DNA from: Alistipes sp.
GTDB taxonomy: Bacteria; Bacteroidota; Bacteroidia; Bacteroidales; Rikenellaceae
NCBI GenBank assembly: GCA_022511355.1
Contig: JAFLRS010000060.1
Location: 1 to 10,378 of the forward strand
Length of the DNA stretch: 10,378 nucleotides
Direction of reading: 5' to 3'
Positions 1-7,018 of the stretch are shown in pieces. Both the position numbers and the translations under genes were made by a program. The notes beneath the pieces are model-generated. The model had not been told where the DNA came from. It worked only from the letters and a program-made list of their open reading frames with translations, and searched no databases. Every line of letters begins with the position of its first letter. Within the stretch, counting starts at the first letter, position 1.

Positions 1-14
1 GCGTGAGCAACGAA

Positions 15-32
15 AAGAAACGAACGTTTCTT
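15..32. repeat. Short perfect palindrome near the left edge
   Basis: AAGAAACG (15-22) and CGTTTCTT (25-32) are exact reverse complements separated by two bases. It lies directly beside the G-rich repeat at 33-60. It could be the end of a terminator for a gene outside the window or part of a repeat element; nothing here decides between these. No coding region can be supported in positions 1-62. Confidence 0.4.
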
Positions 33-60
33 AAAGGGGGATTTAGGGGGAATGTAAATA
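33..60 (+). repeat. G-rich dispersed repeat, left copy (inverted relative to the copy at 10339-10366)
   Basis: The 28 bases hold two GGGGG runs separated by ATTTA, followed by AATGTAAATA. The exact reverse complement, with no mismatch, occurs at 10339-10366 near the other end of the window. Identity stops sharply: position 32 is T where the other copy would require C, and position 61 is C where it would require G. The right copy carries a hairpin arm next to the C runs that this copy lacks, so this one may be a truncated or decayed member. It sits between genes, as expected of a small non-coding intergenic repeat. The family is not identified. Confidence 0.75.
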
Positions 61-62
61 CG

Positions 63-98
63 AAAAAAGGACATAAGGTAAACCTTATGTCCTTTTTT
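63..98 (-). terminator. Rho-independent terminator of the nadA-S46-folA gene set, probably bidirectional
   Basis: A 16-bp perfect stem (63-78 pairing with 83-98) has a 4-nt loop TAAA. The core is GGACATAAGG/CCTTATGTCC, and each side is flanked by a run of six or more A or T. On the minus strand it begins right at the folA stop codon (99-101) and ends in a U tract. Because the A run mirrors the T run, it can also stop rightward transcripts arriving from outside the window. Confidence 0.9.
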
Positions 99-584
99 TC
101 AGTTCTTTTTTCTTTCATATCTTTCAAATCGAAACGGATATTCAAATGTCTCGCCTCGTTCGTGACGCTCCGATGACACCAATCTCCATTCCGACAAATC
201 CGCCAAAGGAAATGATACATCTCCTTCATAATCTCGTTCGATTATCGTAAGTTCCAGACAATCAGCTATATCCATAGTCAAAGCGTACACCTGCGCGCCG
301 CCTATGATAAATACTTCCTCCTCTGACGACAATGAACTCAACGCCGATTCCAATGAAGCATAACTCTCGCAGCCCGCAACCGAAAATCCGCCGCGCGTCA
401 ATACTATATTGCGCCGATTCGGCAACGGACGTCCTATCGATTCGTATGTCTTCCGACCCATTATCACCGTATGGCCCGACGTGAGCGCGCGAAAACGTCG
501 CATATCCTCCGAAATATGCCACAACAATGCATTGTCATCGCCTATGACTCCGTTCTGCGCCACGGCTGCTATAATGGTCTTCAT
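99..584 (-). CDS. folA: Dihydrofolate reductase
   Basis: The product (161 aa) reduces 7,8-dihydrofolate to tetrahydrofolate with NADPH in the cytoplasm, supplying one-carbon carriers for thymidylate, purine and methionine synthesis. The length is typical of bacterial chromosomal DHFR. Visible landmarks are the N-terminal strand IIAAVAQNGVIG, the catalytic acid Asp27 in LLWHISEDMRRF, the NADPH-binding segment VIMGRKTYESIGRPLP (about 40-55), the IIGGAQVY turn (93-100) with the conserved Gly pair, and Thr113. Residue 21 is Leu where E. coli has Pro. The ATG lies 15 bp downstream of the S46 peptidase stop, so it is probably the last gene of a nadA-S46-folA transcript; the terminator hairpin abuts its stop codon. 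Function is secure. Confidence 0.97.
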   Translation of the reverse strand: MKTIIAAVAQNGVIGDDNALLWHISEDMRRFRALTSGHTVIMGRKTYESIGRPLPNRRNIVLTRGGFSVAGCESYASLESALSSLSSEEEVFIIGGAQVYALTMDIADCLELTIIERDYEGDVSFPLADLSEWRLVSSERHERGETFEYPFRFERYERKKN

Positions 585-599
585 ATCGCTGTCGGTATT

Positions 600-2699
600 C
601 TATTTAACGATATTCAATTCGTCGAGCAGCCAGCCTGCTCCCGCAAACTTGTCCACAATAAACAGTACATAACGTATATCCACACCTATGCATCGCTGCA
701 CATCGGGTTCGAAAGCTATATCACCCGACATAGCCTCCCAATTACCGTCGAACGCCAATCCTATAAGCTGACCTTTCGCATTCAGAATAGGCGAACCCGA
801 ATTGCCGCCCGTAATGTCCAGATTCGACAGGAAACATACATGAAGCGTACCGTCTTTGTCGGCATAACGGCCGTAATCGCCCGCAGCATACAGCTCTTTA
901 AGTCTTTCGGGAACATAGAACTCCATCGCATTGGAGGGGTCCTCCTTCTCCATCACACCCTTCAGCGTGGTGAAATAGTTGTAATCCACGCCGTCGGCAG
1001 GTTCATACGGAAGAATGTTTCCGTAGGTGAGACGGATGGTGAAATTGGCATCCGGATACCACATACGGTCGGGGTCTTTCTGCATAAGACCTGCGATATA
1101 CTTGCGATGACCCTCCGAATACAACGGCGCCACTCCCTGCGAAGCCGCAGCCAGTTCACGCATTTTGGCCATCAGCGAACGAGCCAGCACCACTGCCGGA
1201 TCCGATTCATAGAGTTCGCGGTCGGGAGCCGACAAAAAGGCCGTAAGAGTCTCTTCGTTGGCGAAAATCGAATTTTTGTAGAGGTAGTTCACATAGGCAT
1301 CGGTATCGCCGCCGAACTGTGCATCTATCACGTCAGCGAATACCGAAGGCAGATGTTTGACATCGGACTTCACCATTTCGAACATACGTCGTGCGACCTT
1401 TTTGTCGGTGTCATGATTGAAATCCTTGTAGAAAGCCGTTACCGTTTCGGCCGAAGGCAGATTCCCGAAAGGACGCATGGCCAGACGCGTAATCTCCACG
1501 GCGCTGTAAAGAGCCTCGACCAGATACTGATACGAAGCACGTGATTGGCGACCGTCGGTCATTGAGGTTTCTATTTTCTGCAGTGCGTCGATGTAACCCT
1601 CTTCGGGCAGAGAGCTGTTCAGGGCCCACGTCATGAACTCTGCCTCCTGAGCCTCTTTTTTAGCCTTTACGCCGAGTTTTTTGACTCCGCGCGACATACC
1701 TATCGAATTCTTCCAGTAATTGGACGAGGAGGCATATTTCGAGGCATACTGAATGCGTACTTTGTCATCGGCCTCCATGTCCTCCCTCAAAATCTTCTGA
1801 CGCTCGCCGCGAATATAGATTCGCTGCGGATTGTCCACCTCCAGCATATAGTCGATTTCGTAGGAGGTCATATATCTCTGCGTCGAACCCGGGAATCCCA
1901 TCACCATGGCATAGTCGCCGGGTTTGTAGCCCTTGAGCGAGATGTCGAGATGTTTGGCCGTATGCAGAGGCACATTTTCGGGCGAATAGGCAGCCGGTTT
2001 GCCGTTCTTGTCGGCATAGATGCGGAAAATCGAGAAGTCGCCGGTATGACGAGGCCACATCCAGTTGTCGGTTTCGCCTCCGAACTTGCCTATCGACGAG
2101 GGAGGCGTACCCACCAAACGCACGTCGCGGTAACGCTCCATGACGAATGCGAAAAAGCGGTTGCCGCCGAAGAACGAAGGTATAATCACTTCGGTATCGG
2201 GATATCGGCTTTCGAGTTCGGCCAGAGTTTTTTTCTTGTTTTCATCGGCGATGCGCTGCCACTCCTCTTCGCCGGCGATGGAGGGTATATTGGAGATTAT
2301 GAGGTCGGTCACGTCCACGATTTCGCGAATGAACGTCGCCGTAAGACCTTCGGCCGGCAGTTCTTCGGCATTGGATGCTGCCCAGAATCCGTATTTGAGA
2401 TAGTCGTGGTCTACGGTCGAGAGTTTCTGAATGGCTCCGTAACCGCAATGATGATTGGTGAAAACAAGTCCGTTCGGCGAGACTATTTCGCCGGTGCAGC
2501 CGCCACCGAAGATGATAACGGCATCTTTGAGCGAGGAGTGATTCACCGAATAGATATCTTCGGCCGAAAGTTTGAGACCTTTCGACTTCATATCTTTGAT
2601 ATTCATTTTCTGGAGGTAGGGCAGCAGCCACATACCTTCATCGGCAAATGCCGTGACCGTCATTACAGCGGCCGACAACAAACAAAGAAGTTTTTTCAT
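600..2699 (-). CDS. dpp7: Periplasmic S46 family dipeptidyl-peptidase, DPP7-like
   Basis: This serine exopeptidase removes dipeptides from peptide N-termini in the periplasm, supporting amino-acid nutrition. From the ATG at 2699 it has 699 aa; an in-frame ATG at 2726 would overlap nadA and add charged residues before the signal peptide, so 2699 is preferred. A signal peptide (MKKLLCLLSAAVMTVTAFA) precedes mature DEGMW, and no lipobox is seen. The chymotrypsin-like triad is His84 in TNHHCGY, Asp221 in RHTGDFS and Ser634 in GGNSGSP. The conserved NWMWPRH (about 212-218) belongs to the substrate amino-terminus pocket of the family. Gly652 in FDGNWE lies where DPP11 enzymes carry the Arg that selects acidic P1 residues. 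A Gly there points to DPP7-type preference for bulky or aliphatic residues (inference from family knowledge). The gene lies 13 bp after nadA. Family is certain; subtype is likely. Confidence 0.95.
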   Translation of the reverse strand: MKKLLCLLSAAVMTVTAFADEGMWLLPYLQKMNIKDMKSKGLKLSAEDIYSVNHSSLKDAVIIFGGGCTGEIVSPNGLVFTNHHCGYGAIQKLSTVDHDYLKYGFWAASNAEELPAEGLTATFIREIVDVTDLIISNIPSIAGEEEWQRIADENKKKTLAELESRYPDTEVIIPSFFGGNRFFAFVMERYRDVRLVGTPPSSIGKFGGETDNWMWPRHTGDFSIFRIYADKNGKPAAYSPENVPLHTAKHLDISLKGYKPGDYAMVMGFPGSTQRYMTSYEIDYMLEVDNPQRIYIRGERQKILREDMEADDKVRIQYASKYASSSNYWKNSIGMSRGVKKLGVKAKKEAQEAEFMTWALNSSLPEEGYIDALQKIETSMTDGRQSRASYQYLVEALYSAVEITRLAMRPFGNLPSAETVTAFYKDFNHDTDKKVARRMFEMVKSDVKHLPSVFADVIDAQFGGDTDAYVNYLYKNSIFANEETLTAFLSAPDRELYESDPAVVLARSLMAKMRELAAASQGVAPLYSEGHRKYIAGLMQKDPDRMWYPDANFTIRLTYGNILPYEPADGVDYNYFTTLKGVMEKEDPSNAMEFYVPERLKELYAAGDYGRYADKDGTLHVCFLSNLDITGGNSGSPILNAKGQLIGLAFDGNWEAMSGDIAFEPDVQRCIGVDIRYVLFIVDKFAGAGWLLDELNIVK

Positions 2700-2712
2700 T
2701 TTATTCAATTTG

Positions 2713-3651
2713 TTACGAAATTTCAATCATATTCACTATCGAACGTTCGGCTGCCTTGCGGACATCTTCATCGATAATCACTTCGGGAGCTTCGTCGCGC
2801 AACGCCGACGCTATTTTTTCGAGCGTCACCATCTTCATGAACCGGCACTCATTGCATCCGCAAGTAGAATCGAGCGGCGGTGCGGGAATAAAATTCTTTT
2901 CGGGATAACGCTTGCGCATCTCGGCCAGAATTCCCGATTCGGTGACCACGATGAACTCCGAAGCCGTACTGCGGCCGCAATAGGCCAGTATAGCCGCCGT
3001 GGAACCCACGAAATCGGCAATGCGGACTATATATTCACGACATTCGGGATGCACCACGATGCGGGCATCGGGATGCTCGCTTTTGAGTTCGAGTATGCGT
3101 TCGAGCGAGAACTCCTCATGCACGTGACAGGCGCCGTCCCACAGAACCATATTTTCGCGTCCGGTGAGCCGCTGAATATAAGAACCCAGATTACGGTCGG
3201 GGGCGAAAATCAGAGGTTGGTCGGCGGGTATCGACTCCACCACCTTCAGAGCGTTGGACGAGGTGCAGCAGATGTCGGTCAGAGCCTTCACCCCCACCGA
3301 CGTATTGACATACGACACCACCTTGTAGCCCGGATACCGGCTCTTGAAGCGTGCGAACTCCGCAGCATCGCACGACTGCGCCAGCGAACATCCCGCTTCG
3401 GGTTCGGGCAGCAGCACCTTCTTCGAAGGGGACAGCACCTTTGCCGTCTCGGCCATGAAATTCACGCCCGCAAAGAGTATTATATCGGCATCGGTGGTCT
3501 GGGCCTGCTGCGACAGAGCCAGCGAATCGCCCAGAAAATCGGCCACCGCCTGAACGTCGGGCGTAGTATAATAGTGAGCGAGGATTACGGCATTTTTTTC
3601 GCGTTTGAGTCGGGCAATCTCCTCGGTCAGTTTCGATTTTTCAACACTCAT
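2713..3651 (-). CDS. nadA: Quinolinate synthase (NadA)
   Basis: NadA condenses iminoaspartate, made by NadB, with dihydroxyacetone phosphate to give quinolinate in de novo NAD synthesis. The protein (312 aa) is the short form of the family, close to the Thermotoga length. Cluster cysteines are visible as Cys88 (PEAGCSLA), Cys175 (WDGACHVHEEF, 87 residues later, the same spacing as in E. coli and Thermotoga) and one of the C-terminal CGCNEC set (264/266/269, probably 269). The catalytic HPEC motif (His201, Glu203) and the N-terminal LAHYYTTPDVQ are present. No nadB or nadC is in the window. The start at 3651 follows an A/G-rich leader and faces the candidate oriC. A TAACTTTG box at 3963-3970 is the only -7-like match upstream, so the promoter is unclear; read-through from sppA-mrp is possible. 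Function is secure. Confidence 0.98.
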   Translation of the reverse strand: MSVEKSKLTEEIARLKREKNAVILAHYYTTPDVQAVADFLGDSLALSQQAQTTDADIILFAGVNFMAETAKVLSPSKKVLLPEPEAGCSLAQSCDAAEFARFKSRYPGYKVVSYVNTSVGVKALTDICCTSSNALKVVESIPADQPLIFAPDRNLGSYIQRLTGRENMVLWDGACHVHEEFSLERILELKSEHPDARIVVHPECREYIVRIADFVGSTAAILAYCGRSTASEFIVVTESGILAEMRKRYPEKNFIPAPPLDSTCGCNECRFMKMVTLEKIASALRDEAPEVIIDEDVRKAAERSIVNMIEIS

Positions 3652-3660
3652 CGCTTTTTC

Positions 3661-3709
3661 TTTTTATTCTTTATTTTTTAATTAAAATAAGAAAATAATT
3701 ATAATAATA
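3661..3709. other. AT-rich tract, candidate DNA unwinding element
   Basis: Of 49 bases, 47 are A or T; the only exceptions are C3669 and G3691. The tract changes from T-rich to A-rich on the + strand around 3680. It directly abuts the first strong box pair (3712-3729), the arrangement expected of a duplex unwinding element beside DnaA boxes. It also sits in the nadA 5' region and could partly act as an AT-rich promoter upstream element. Confidence 0.6.
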
Positions 3710-3779
3710 GCTGTTGATAATGTCGATAAATTTCTTTCCACAATTTTTATCAACAGCCGTCGGCTCGTTCTGTGGAAAC
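3710..3779. promoter_or_regulatory. Nested inverted DnaA-box-like module
   Basis: GCTGTTGATAA (3710-3720) and TTATCAACAGC (3747-3757) form an 11-bp perfect inverted repeat with a 26-nt spacer. Interleaved with it, TTTCCACA (3735-3742) and TGTGGAAA (3771-3778) form a second 8-bp inverted pair, and TGTCGATAA (3721-3729) adds one more minus-strand box. Five box-like sites therefore lie in 70 bp immediately beside the A/T tract. Confidence 0.6.
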
Positions 3780-4007
3780 CTGTCGTCACCGTCATATTCT
3801 CTGCTTGGGGAGGTTACGGCGAATCGGACTCCGGCTGCAAAAATTTTTCGACATTGTCGATTGCTTTTTTCACATCATGGTCATAACTTTTTTTCAACAT
3901 CGGGCTCTTTGCAGGGCCTCGGTTTTTATGACTCTTTTATCAAAACTTTTCACAACTTTCGGCAAAGTTAAACTTTTTGCCCGGATTTCATCACGGCTGT
4001 TGATTTC

Positions 4008-4067
4008 TGTTGAAAGTTATCGACACTTTTCAACATGATTTACGGGTTTTGCGAACACTTTTCAACA
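4008..4067. promoter_or_regulatory. Right-hand DnaA-box-like cluster overlapping the mrp 3' end
   Basis: Four sites lie within 60 bp: CTTTCAACA on - (4008-4016), TTATCGACA (4017-4025), TTTTCAACA (4027-4035) and TTTTCAACA (4059-4067). The first and third are inverted and could pair as a hairpin with an 11-12-nt loop. A mrp terminator was considered, but no U tract follows on the minus strand. The last copy lies inside the mrp coding sequence. Confidence 0.55.
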
Positions 4068-5089
4068 ACGCGCCGGGCGGCTGTCAGATAGTATTCGGCT
4101 GTCGGAGAGTCGCCGGCAGCAACGGGGCATCCGTCGTCGGAGGATTGAGCAACCGACTCTATGACAGGTATTTGTCCCAACACTTCTATTCCGTTTTCTG
4201 CGGCGAACTTTACCGCACCCTCGCGACCGAAGATATAATATCGGTTTTGAGGCAGTTCAGCCGGAGTGAACCACGCCATATTCTCGATTATGCCCAGCAG
4301 CGGAATGTTCACCGAGGGATTCCGGAACATGGCCACGCCGCGGATTACGTCGGCTACGGCCACCTGTTGCGGCGTGGAGACTATGACTGCGCCGTCGATG
4401 CGAAGTTCCGAAATGATGGAGAGATGCACGTCGCCGGTACCGGGCGGGAGGTCGATGAGGAGGAAATCGAGTTCTCCCCACAGGGTCTGATGTACCAGCT
4501 GACGCAGAGCCGATGTTGCCATAGGTCCGCGCCAGAGCATGGCGTCGTCGCGTCCGACAAAGAATCCGAGCGACATGAGTTTTATGCCTCCTGCGACCGT
4601 GACTGGTATGATGGCATCGGTTCCGTCGATGCTGCGGGCTTCGGGAGCGGCATCTTCGCAACCGAACATTTTGGGTTGCGAGGGTCCGTATATGTCGGCG
4701 TCGAGGATTCCGATTCGGTATCCGCTGCGTGCGAGTGCCGCCGCGAGATTGGCCGTGACGGTCGATTTACCCACGCCGCCTTTGCCCGAAGCTACGGCTA
4801 TCACCTTTCCGATTTTGTCGGCGAACGATTTTTTTTCGGTCTGCTGCGGCTTTTGCGGCTGTTCGATTTCGACCTTCACCTCTGCCGAGGGGATTTCTTG
4901 TGCGAGCAGCTGTTCGCACTGACGCCGTATGGAGGCCGCGAAGGGGTCGCGCGGCTTGCGGAACCGTAGTGTGACGGTTATGGTGCCGGCGTCGTCGGCG
5001 ATGCCTGCGACGAATCCTGCGGCGACGATATTTTCACCCGATTCGGGATGGATTACCCGTTGCAATATATCGAGAATCTGCTGCTGCAT
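4040..5089 (-). CDS. mrp: Mrp/ApbC-type Fe-S cluster carrier ATPase
   Basis: This cytoplasmic P-loop ATPase of the MinD/ParA superfamily (349 aa) is of the family that carries and delivers Fe-S clusters to target enzymes. An N-terminal MIP18/DUF59-type domain (about 1-75) is followed by a Gln-rich linker and the ATPase. The ATPase has a deviant Walker A, SGKGGVGKST (101-110), switch I DADIYGPS (130-137) and switch II DLPPGTGD (213-220). After IIENM (about 267-271), where E. coli Mrp has the cluster-binding CxxC, this protein reads AWFTPAELPQNRYYIFG with no cysteine; Cys144, Cys321 and Cys345 are isolated. The start is 13 bp after the sppA stop, so the two are probably co-transcribed. The next gene on this strand, beyond the candidate oriC, is nadA, an Fe-S enzyme. 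The family call is firm; the cluster-carrier role is less certain given the missing motif. Confidence 0.95.
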   Translation of the reverse strand: MQQQILDILQRVIHPESGENIVAAGFVAGIADDAGTITVTLRFRKPRDPFAASIRRQCEQLLAQEIPSAEVKVEIEQPQKPQQTEKKSFADKIGKVIAVASGKGGVGKSTVTANLAAALARSGYRIGILDADIYGPSQPKMFGCEDAAPEARSIDGTDAIIPVTVAGGIKLMSLGFFVGRDDAMLWRGPMATSALRQLVHQTLWGELDFLLIDLPPGTGDVHLSIISELRIDGAVIVSTPQQVAVADVIRGVAMFRNPSVNIPLLGIIENMAWFTPAELPQNRYYIFGREGAVKFAAENGIEVLGQIPVIESVAQSSDDGCPVAAGDSPTAEYYLTAARRVVEKCSQNP

Positions 5090-5102
5090 GACTTTCGCCG
5101 AG

Positions 5103-6887
5103 TTACTCGATGGTTACGGAATAGGGGCAGTAGGTCTGAATGCCCTGCCGCTCTACCGATTCGCGTATTTTGACATATTCGCCGAAGAGGGTGCCGAGTT
5201 TGGTCTGCATATACTTTTCGGTTGCGCGGACGTTGAGTGCGGCGAAGATTTGAGCCAGACCGGTAGGTTCTTCGACGATCTCTTCGACGCGGTAGTCGTC
5301 GCCTGCGGCGGCTTTGTCGGCGGCAATGGCTATGGCGGATTTGAGACCTCCGTTCGCATCGACGAGACCTATATCGATGCCTTCGCGTCCCGACCACACA
5401 CGTCCGCCGGCTATGTCGAGTACCTTTTCTATGGGCAGATTACGGCCTTCGGAGACGAGGTTGGTGAAGGTGGTGTATACTTTGTCGACGCCGCGCATCA
5501 TGGTAGCGCGTTCGGCCGGGGTCATGGGTCGGACTGCGCTGCCCATATCGGCGGAGGTGTTGGTGTTCACGGCGTCGAAGGTTATGCCGAGTTTGTTTTT
5601 GAGGAATCCGCCTGCGGAGGGCATGATGCCGAATACGCCTATCGAACCGGTGAGTGTAAGGTTGTCGGCGACGATGGCGTCGGCGGGAGCGGATATGTAG
5701 TATCCTCCGCTGGCTGCATATCCGCCCATCGATACGATGACGGGTTTTTCAGCCCGGAGCAGTTCCATTTCGCGCCAAATGACGTCGCTGGCGAGAGCGC
5801 TGCCGCCCGGGGAGTTTACGCGCAGCACCACGGCTTTGATGCCTTCGTCGCTGCGTGCCGATTTGATGAGTTCGGCTAACGAATTGCCGTAGATGCGGCT
5901 TGTGTCGCCGTAGCCGTCCACGATATCGCCTTCGGCATAGATTATGGCTATGCGGTCGGCTTTGAAGCTGCCGGCGGAGATGGTCTGTGCGGCATACTGA
6001 CCCAGAGTTACGAAGTTGTAGCTGCCGTTGCGTGCGGTTTGGGCACCGAGTTCGGCGAAGATGTCATCCATTTGGTCCTCATAGAGCAGACCGTCCACCA
6101 TTCCGTTGGCGAGAGCCTCTTCGGGGAGTGTTACCGCGAGGTTGTCGGCCAAAGCGTTGAGCTGTTCGACGCTGATGCCGCGCGACTGTGCGACGGCTTC
6201 GGTGATGGTTGCCCACATCGAGTCGGCGAGTTCCGACATTTGCCGGCGGTTGGCTTCCGACATTTGGGTGAGGATGTAGGGTTCGACGGCGCTTTTGTAC
6301 TTGCAGGCGGTGGGTCGGAATACCTCGACCGCTATGCCGAGTTTGTCGAGCAGACCTTTGTAGAACATCACGTTGAACGAGAGTCCGTGCCAGTCGAGAC
6401 CGCCTTCGGGCTGAAGGTACACGCGGTCGGCGACGGAGGCCAAATAGTAGGCTGCCTGCGAATATGTTTCGTTGTAGGCGACGACGAATTTGCCGCTTTC
6501 GTTGCGGAAGTCGTCGATGGCGTTGCGAATCTCCTCGAGGTTGGCCGAATTGACGGTTCCGCTGCCGGTGAAGCGCAGATAGATGCCGTCGATGCGGTTG
6601 TCGGTCTTGGCGGCGTCGATTGCGCACAGCACCTTGTAGAGCGAGAGTGACTTGTCGATGTTCATCGACATCAGGTCGAGTTGCGCGAAGGGGTCGGAAG
6701 CGGGAGCGTCGGTGATATTTTCATCGAGGTTCACCGTGAGAATCGAATGGGGTTCTACTACGGTTGCGGGTCCCGACGAGGCGGCCACAGCACCCACCAA
6801 AATCATTATCCAGATGAAGGTAGACAACATTCCGCCTACCACTACCGCCAGCAGGGCGGCCAAAAACGATGTGAGAAAATTTTTCAT
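5103..6887 (-). CDS. sppA: Signal peptide peptidase SppA, 67-kDa type
   Basis: SppA is a membrane-anchored serine/lysine protease that degrades cleaved signal peptides. From the ATG at 6887 it has 594 aa, matching the long tandem-domain E. coli type. An upstream in-frame ATG at 6953 adds 22 residues before the membrane anchor and lies upstream of the likely promoter, so it is rejected. Residues 4-35 form one hydrophobic membrane segment (LTSFLAALLAVVVGG...IWIMILVGAVAA). Two ClpP/crotonase-fold domains follow. The general-base Lys198 is in CKYKSAVEPY, in the N-terminal domain. The nucleophile Ser393 is in GGYAASGGYYIS, in the C-terminal domain. Their spacing, 195 residues, is close to the 200 of E. 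coli (K209, S409). The conserved VNSPGGSALASD (358-369) and TGSIGVFG (413-420) are present. It is first in a leftward pair with mrp. Confidence 0.97.
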   Translation of the reverse strand: MKNFLTSFLAALLAVVVGGMLSTFIWIMILVGAVAASSGPATVVEPHSILTVNLDENITDAPASDPFAQLDLMSMNIDKSLSLYKVLCAIDAAKTDNRIDGIYLRFTGSGTVNSANLEEIRNAIDDFRNESGKFVVAYNETYSQAAYYLASVADRVYLQPEGGLDWHGLSFNVMFYKGLLDKLGIAVEVFRPTACKYKSAVEPYILTQMSEANRRQMSELADSMWATITEAVAQSRGISVEQLNALADNLAVTLPEEALANGMVDGLLYEDQMDDIFAELGAQTARNGSYNFVTLGQYAAQTISAGSFKADRIAIIYAEGDIVDGYGDTSRIYGNSLAELIKSARSDEGIKAVVLRVNSPGGSALASDVIWREMELLRAEKPVIVSMGGYAASGGYYISAPADAIVADNLTLTGSIGVFGIMPSAGGFLKNKLGITFDAVNTNTSADMGSAVRPMTPAERATMMRGVDKVYTTFTNLVSEGRNLPIEKVLDIAGGRVWSGREGIDIGLVDANGGLKSAIAIAADKAAAGDDYRVEEIVEEPTGLAQIFAALNVRATEKYMQTKLGTLFGEYVKIRESVERQGIQTYCPYSVTIE

Positions 6888-6940
6888 GACTGTTATCTTT
6901 TTTTGTACGTTTTCAATCGGTTGCAAATGCTTTCCACCTG

Positions 6941-6948
6941 CAAATATA
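6941..6948 (-). promoter_or_regulatory. Likely -7 promoter element for sppA-mrp
   Basis: Read on the minus strand the site is TATATTTG, an exact match to the Bacteroidetes -7 consensus TAnnTTTG. It lies 53 nt before the sppA ATG at 6887, giving a plausible leader. No clear TTTG -33 box is visible at the usual 19-21-nt spacing; instead the inverted repeat at 6956-6974 lies there. Confidence 0.55.
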
Positions 6949-6955
6949 TGCATAA

Positions 6956-6974
6956 TTTATCGAATATCGATAAA
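6956..6974. promoter_or_regulatory. Operator-like inverted repeat in the sppA/metG divergent region
   Basis: TTTATCG (6956-6962) and CGATAAA (6968-6974) are perfect inverted half-sites with a 5-nt AT spacer. The site falls where the -33 region of the sppA promoter is expected, so a bound dimeric regulator could control that promoter. No regulator gene is nearby. An AT-rich palindrome of this size may also arise by chance. Confidence 0.35.
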
Positions 6975-7018
6975 AATTCCATATTATATATATATAAATG
7001 TGCGGCGGTGGAACAAAA

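Larger units (their letters stand above)
3638..4067. other. Candidate chromosomal replication origin (oriC): DnaA-box cluster with AT-rich unwinding tract
   Basis: The 388 bp between nadA and mrp carry no credible gene but hold a dense set of 9-mers of the form TTWTCRACA, one or two changes from the E. coli DnaA box TTWTNCACA. Exact matches on + are at 3638, 3747, 3845, 3891, 4017, 4027 and 4059; on - at 3712-3720 and 3721-3729. The first and last lie inside the edges of nadA and mrp. TTTTTCACA at 3866-3874 fits the E. coli consensus exactly. Near matches are CTTTCCACA 3734, GTTTCCACA 3771 (-), CTTTTCACA 3946 and CTTTCAACA 4008 (-). Chance would give about 0.01 exact TTWTCRACA in 430 bp, taking both strands and even base composition. 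A 49-bp A/T tract lies at one side. No dnaA gene is seen here. The origin role is inferred, not shown. Confidence 0.72.

Noticed and set aside
471..1544. Long open frame on + strand (357 codons)
   Set aside because: It lies antisense to folA and the S46 peptidase, which are certain from catalytic motifs. The translation is rich in Arg/His and has no recognisable domain.
2653..3681. Long open frame on + strand (342 codons)
   Set aside because: It is antisense to nadA, with low-complexity His/Arg-rich translation. It reflects the codon bias of nadA.
3714..4038. Two overlapping small + strand frames (85 and 88 codons) in the nadA-mrp interval
   Set aside because: The translations simply encode the repeated TTTTCAACA-type boxes. 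There is no start context and no domain, so the interval is better explained as non-coding origin DNA.
3638..4067. CRISPR array or plasmid iterons as an explanation of the repeated 9-mers
   Set aside because: Spacing is irregular, both orientations occur, there are no long direct repeats or uniform spacers, and no replication-initiator gene is adjacent; the flanks are chromosomal housekeeping genes.
4010..5879. Long + strand frames opposite mrp and sppA
   Set aside because: These are shadows of two certain genes; the translations show no family features.
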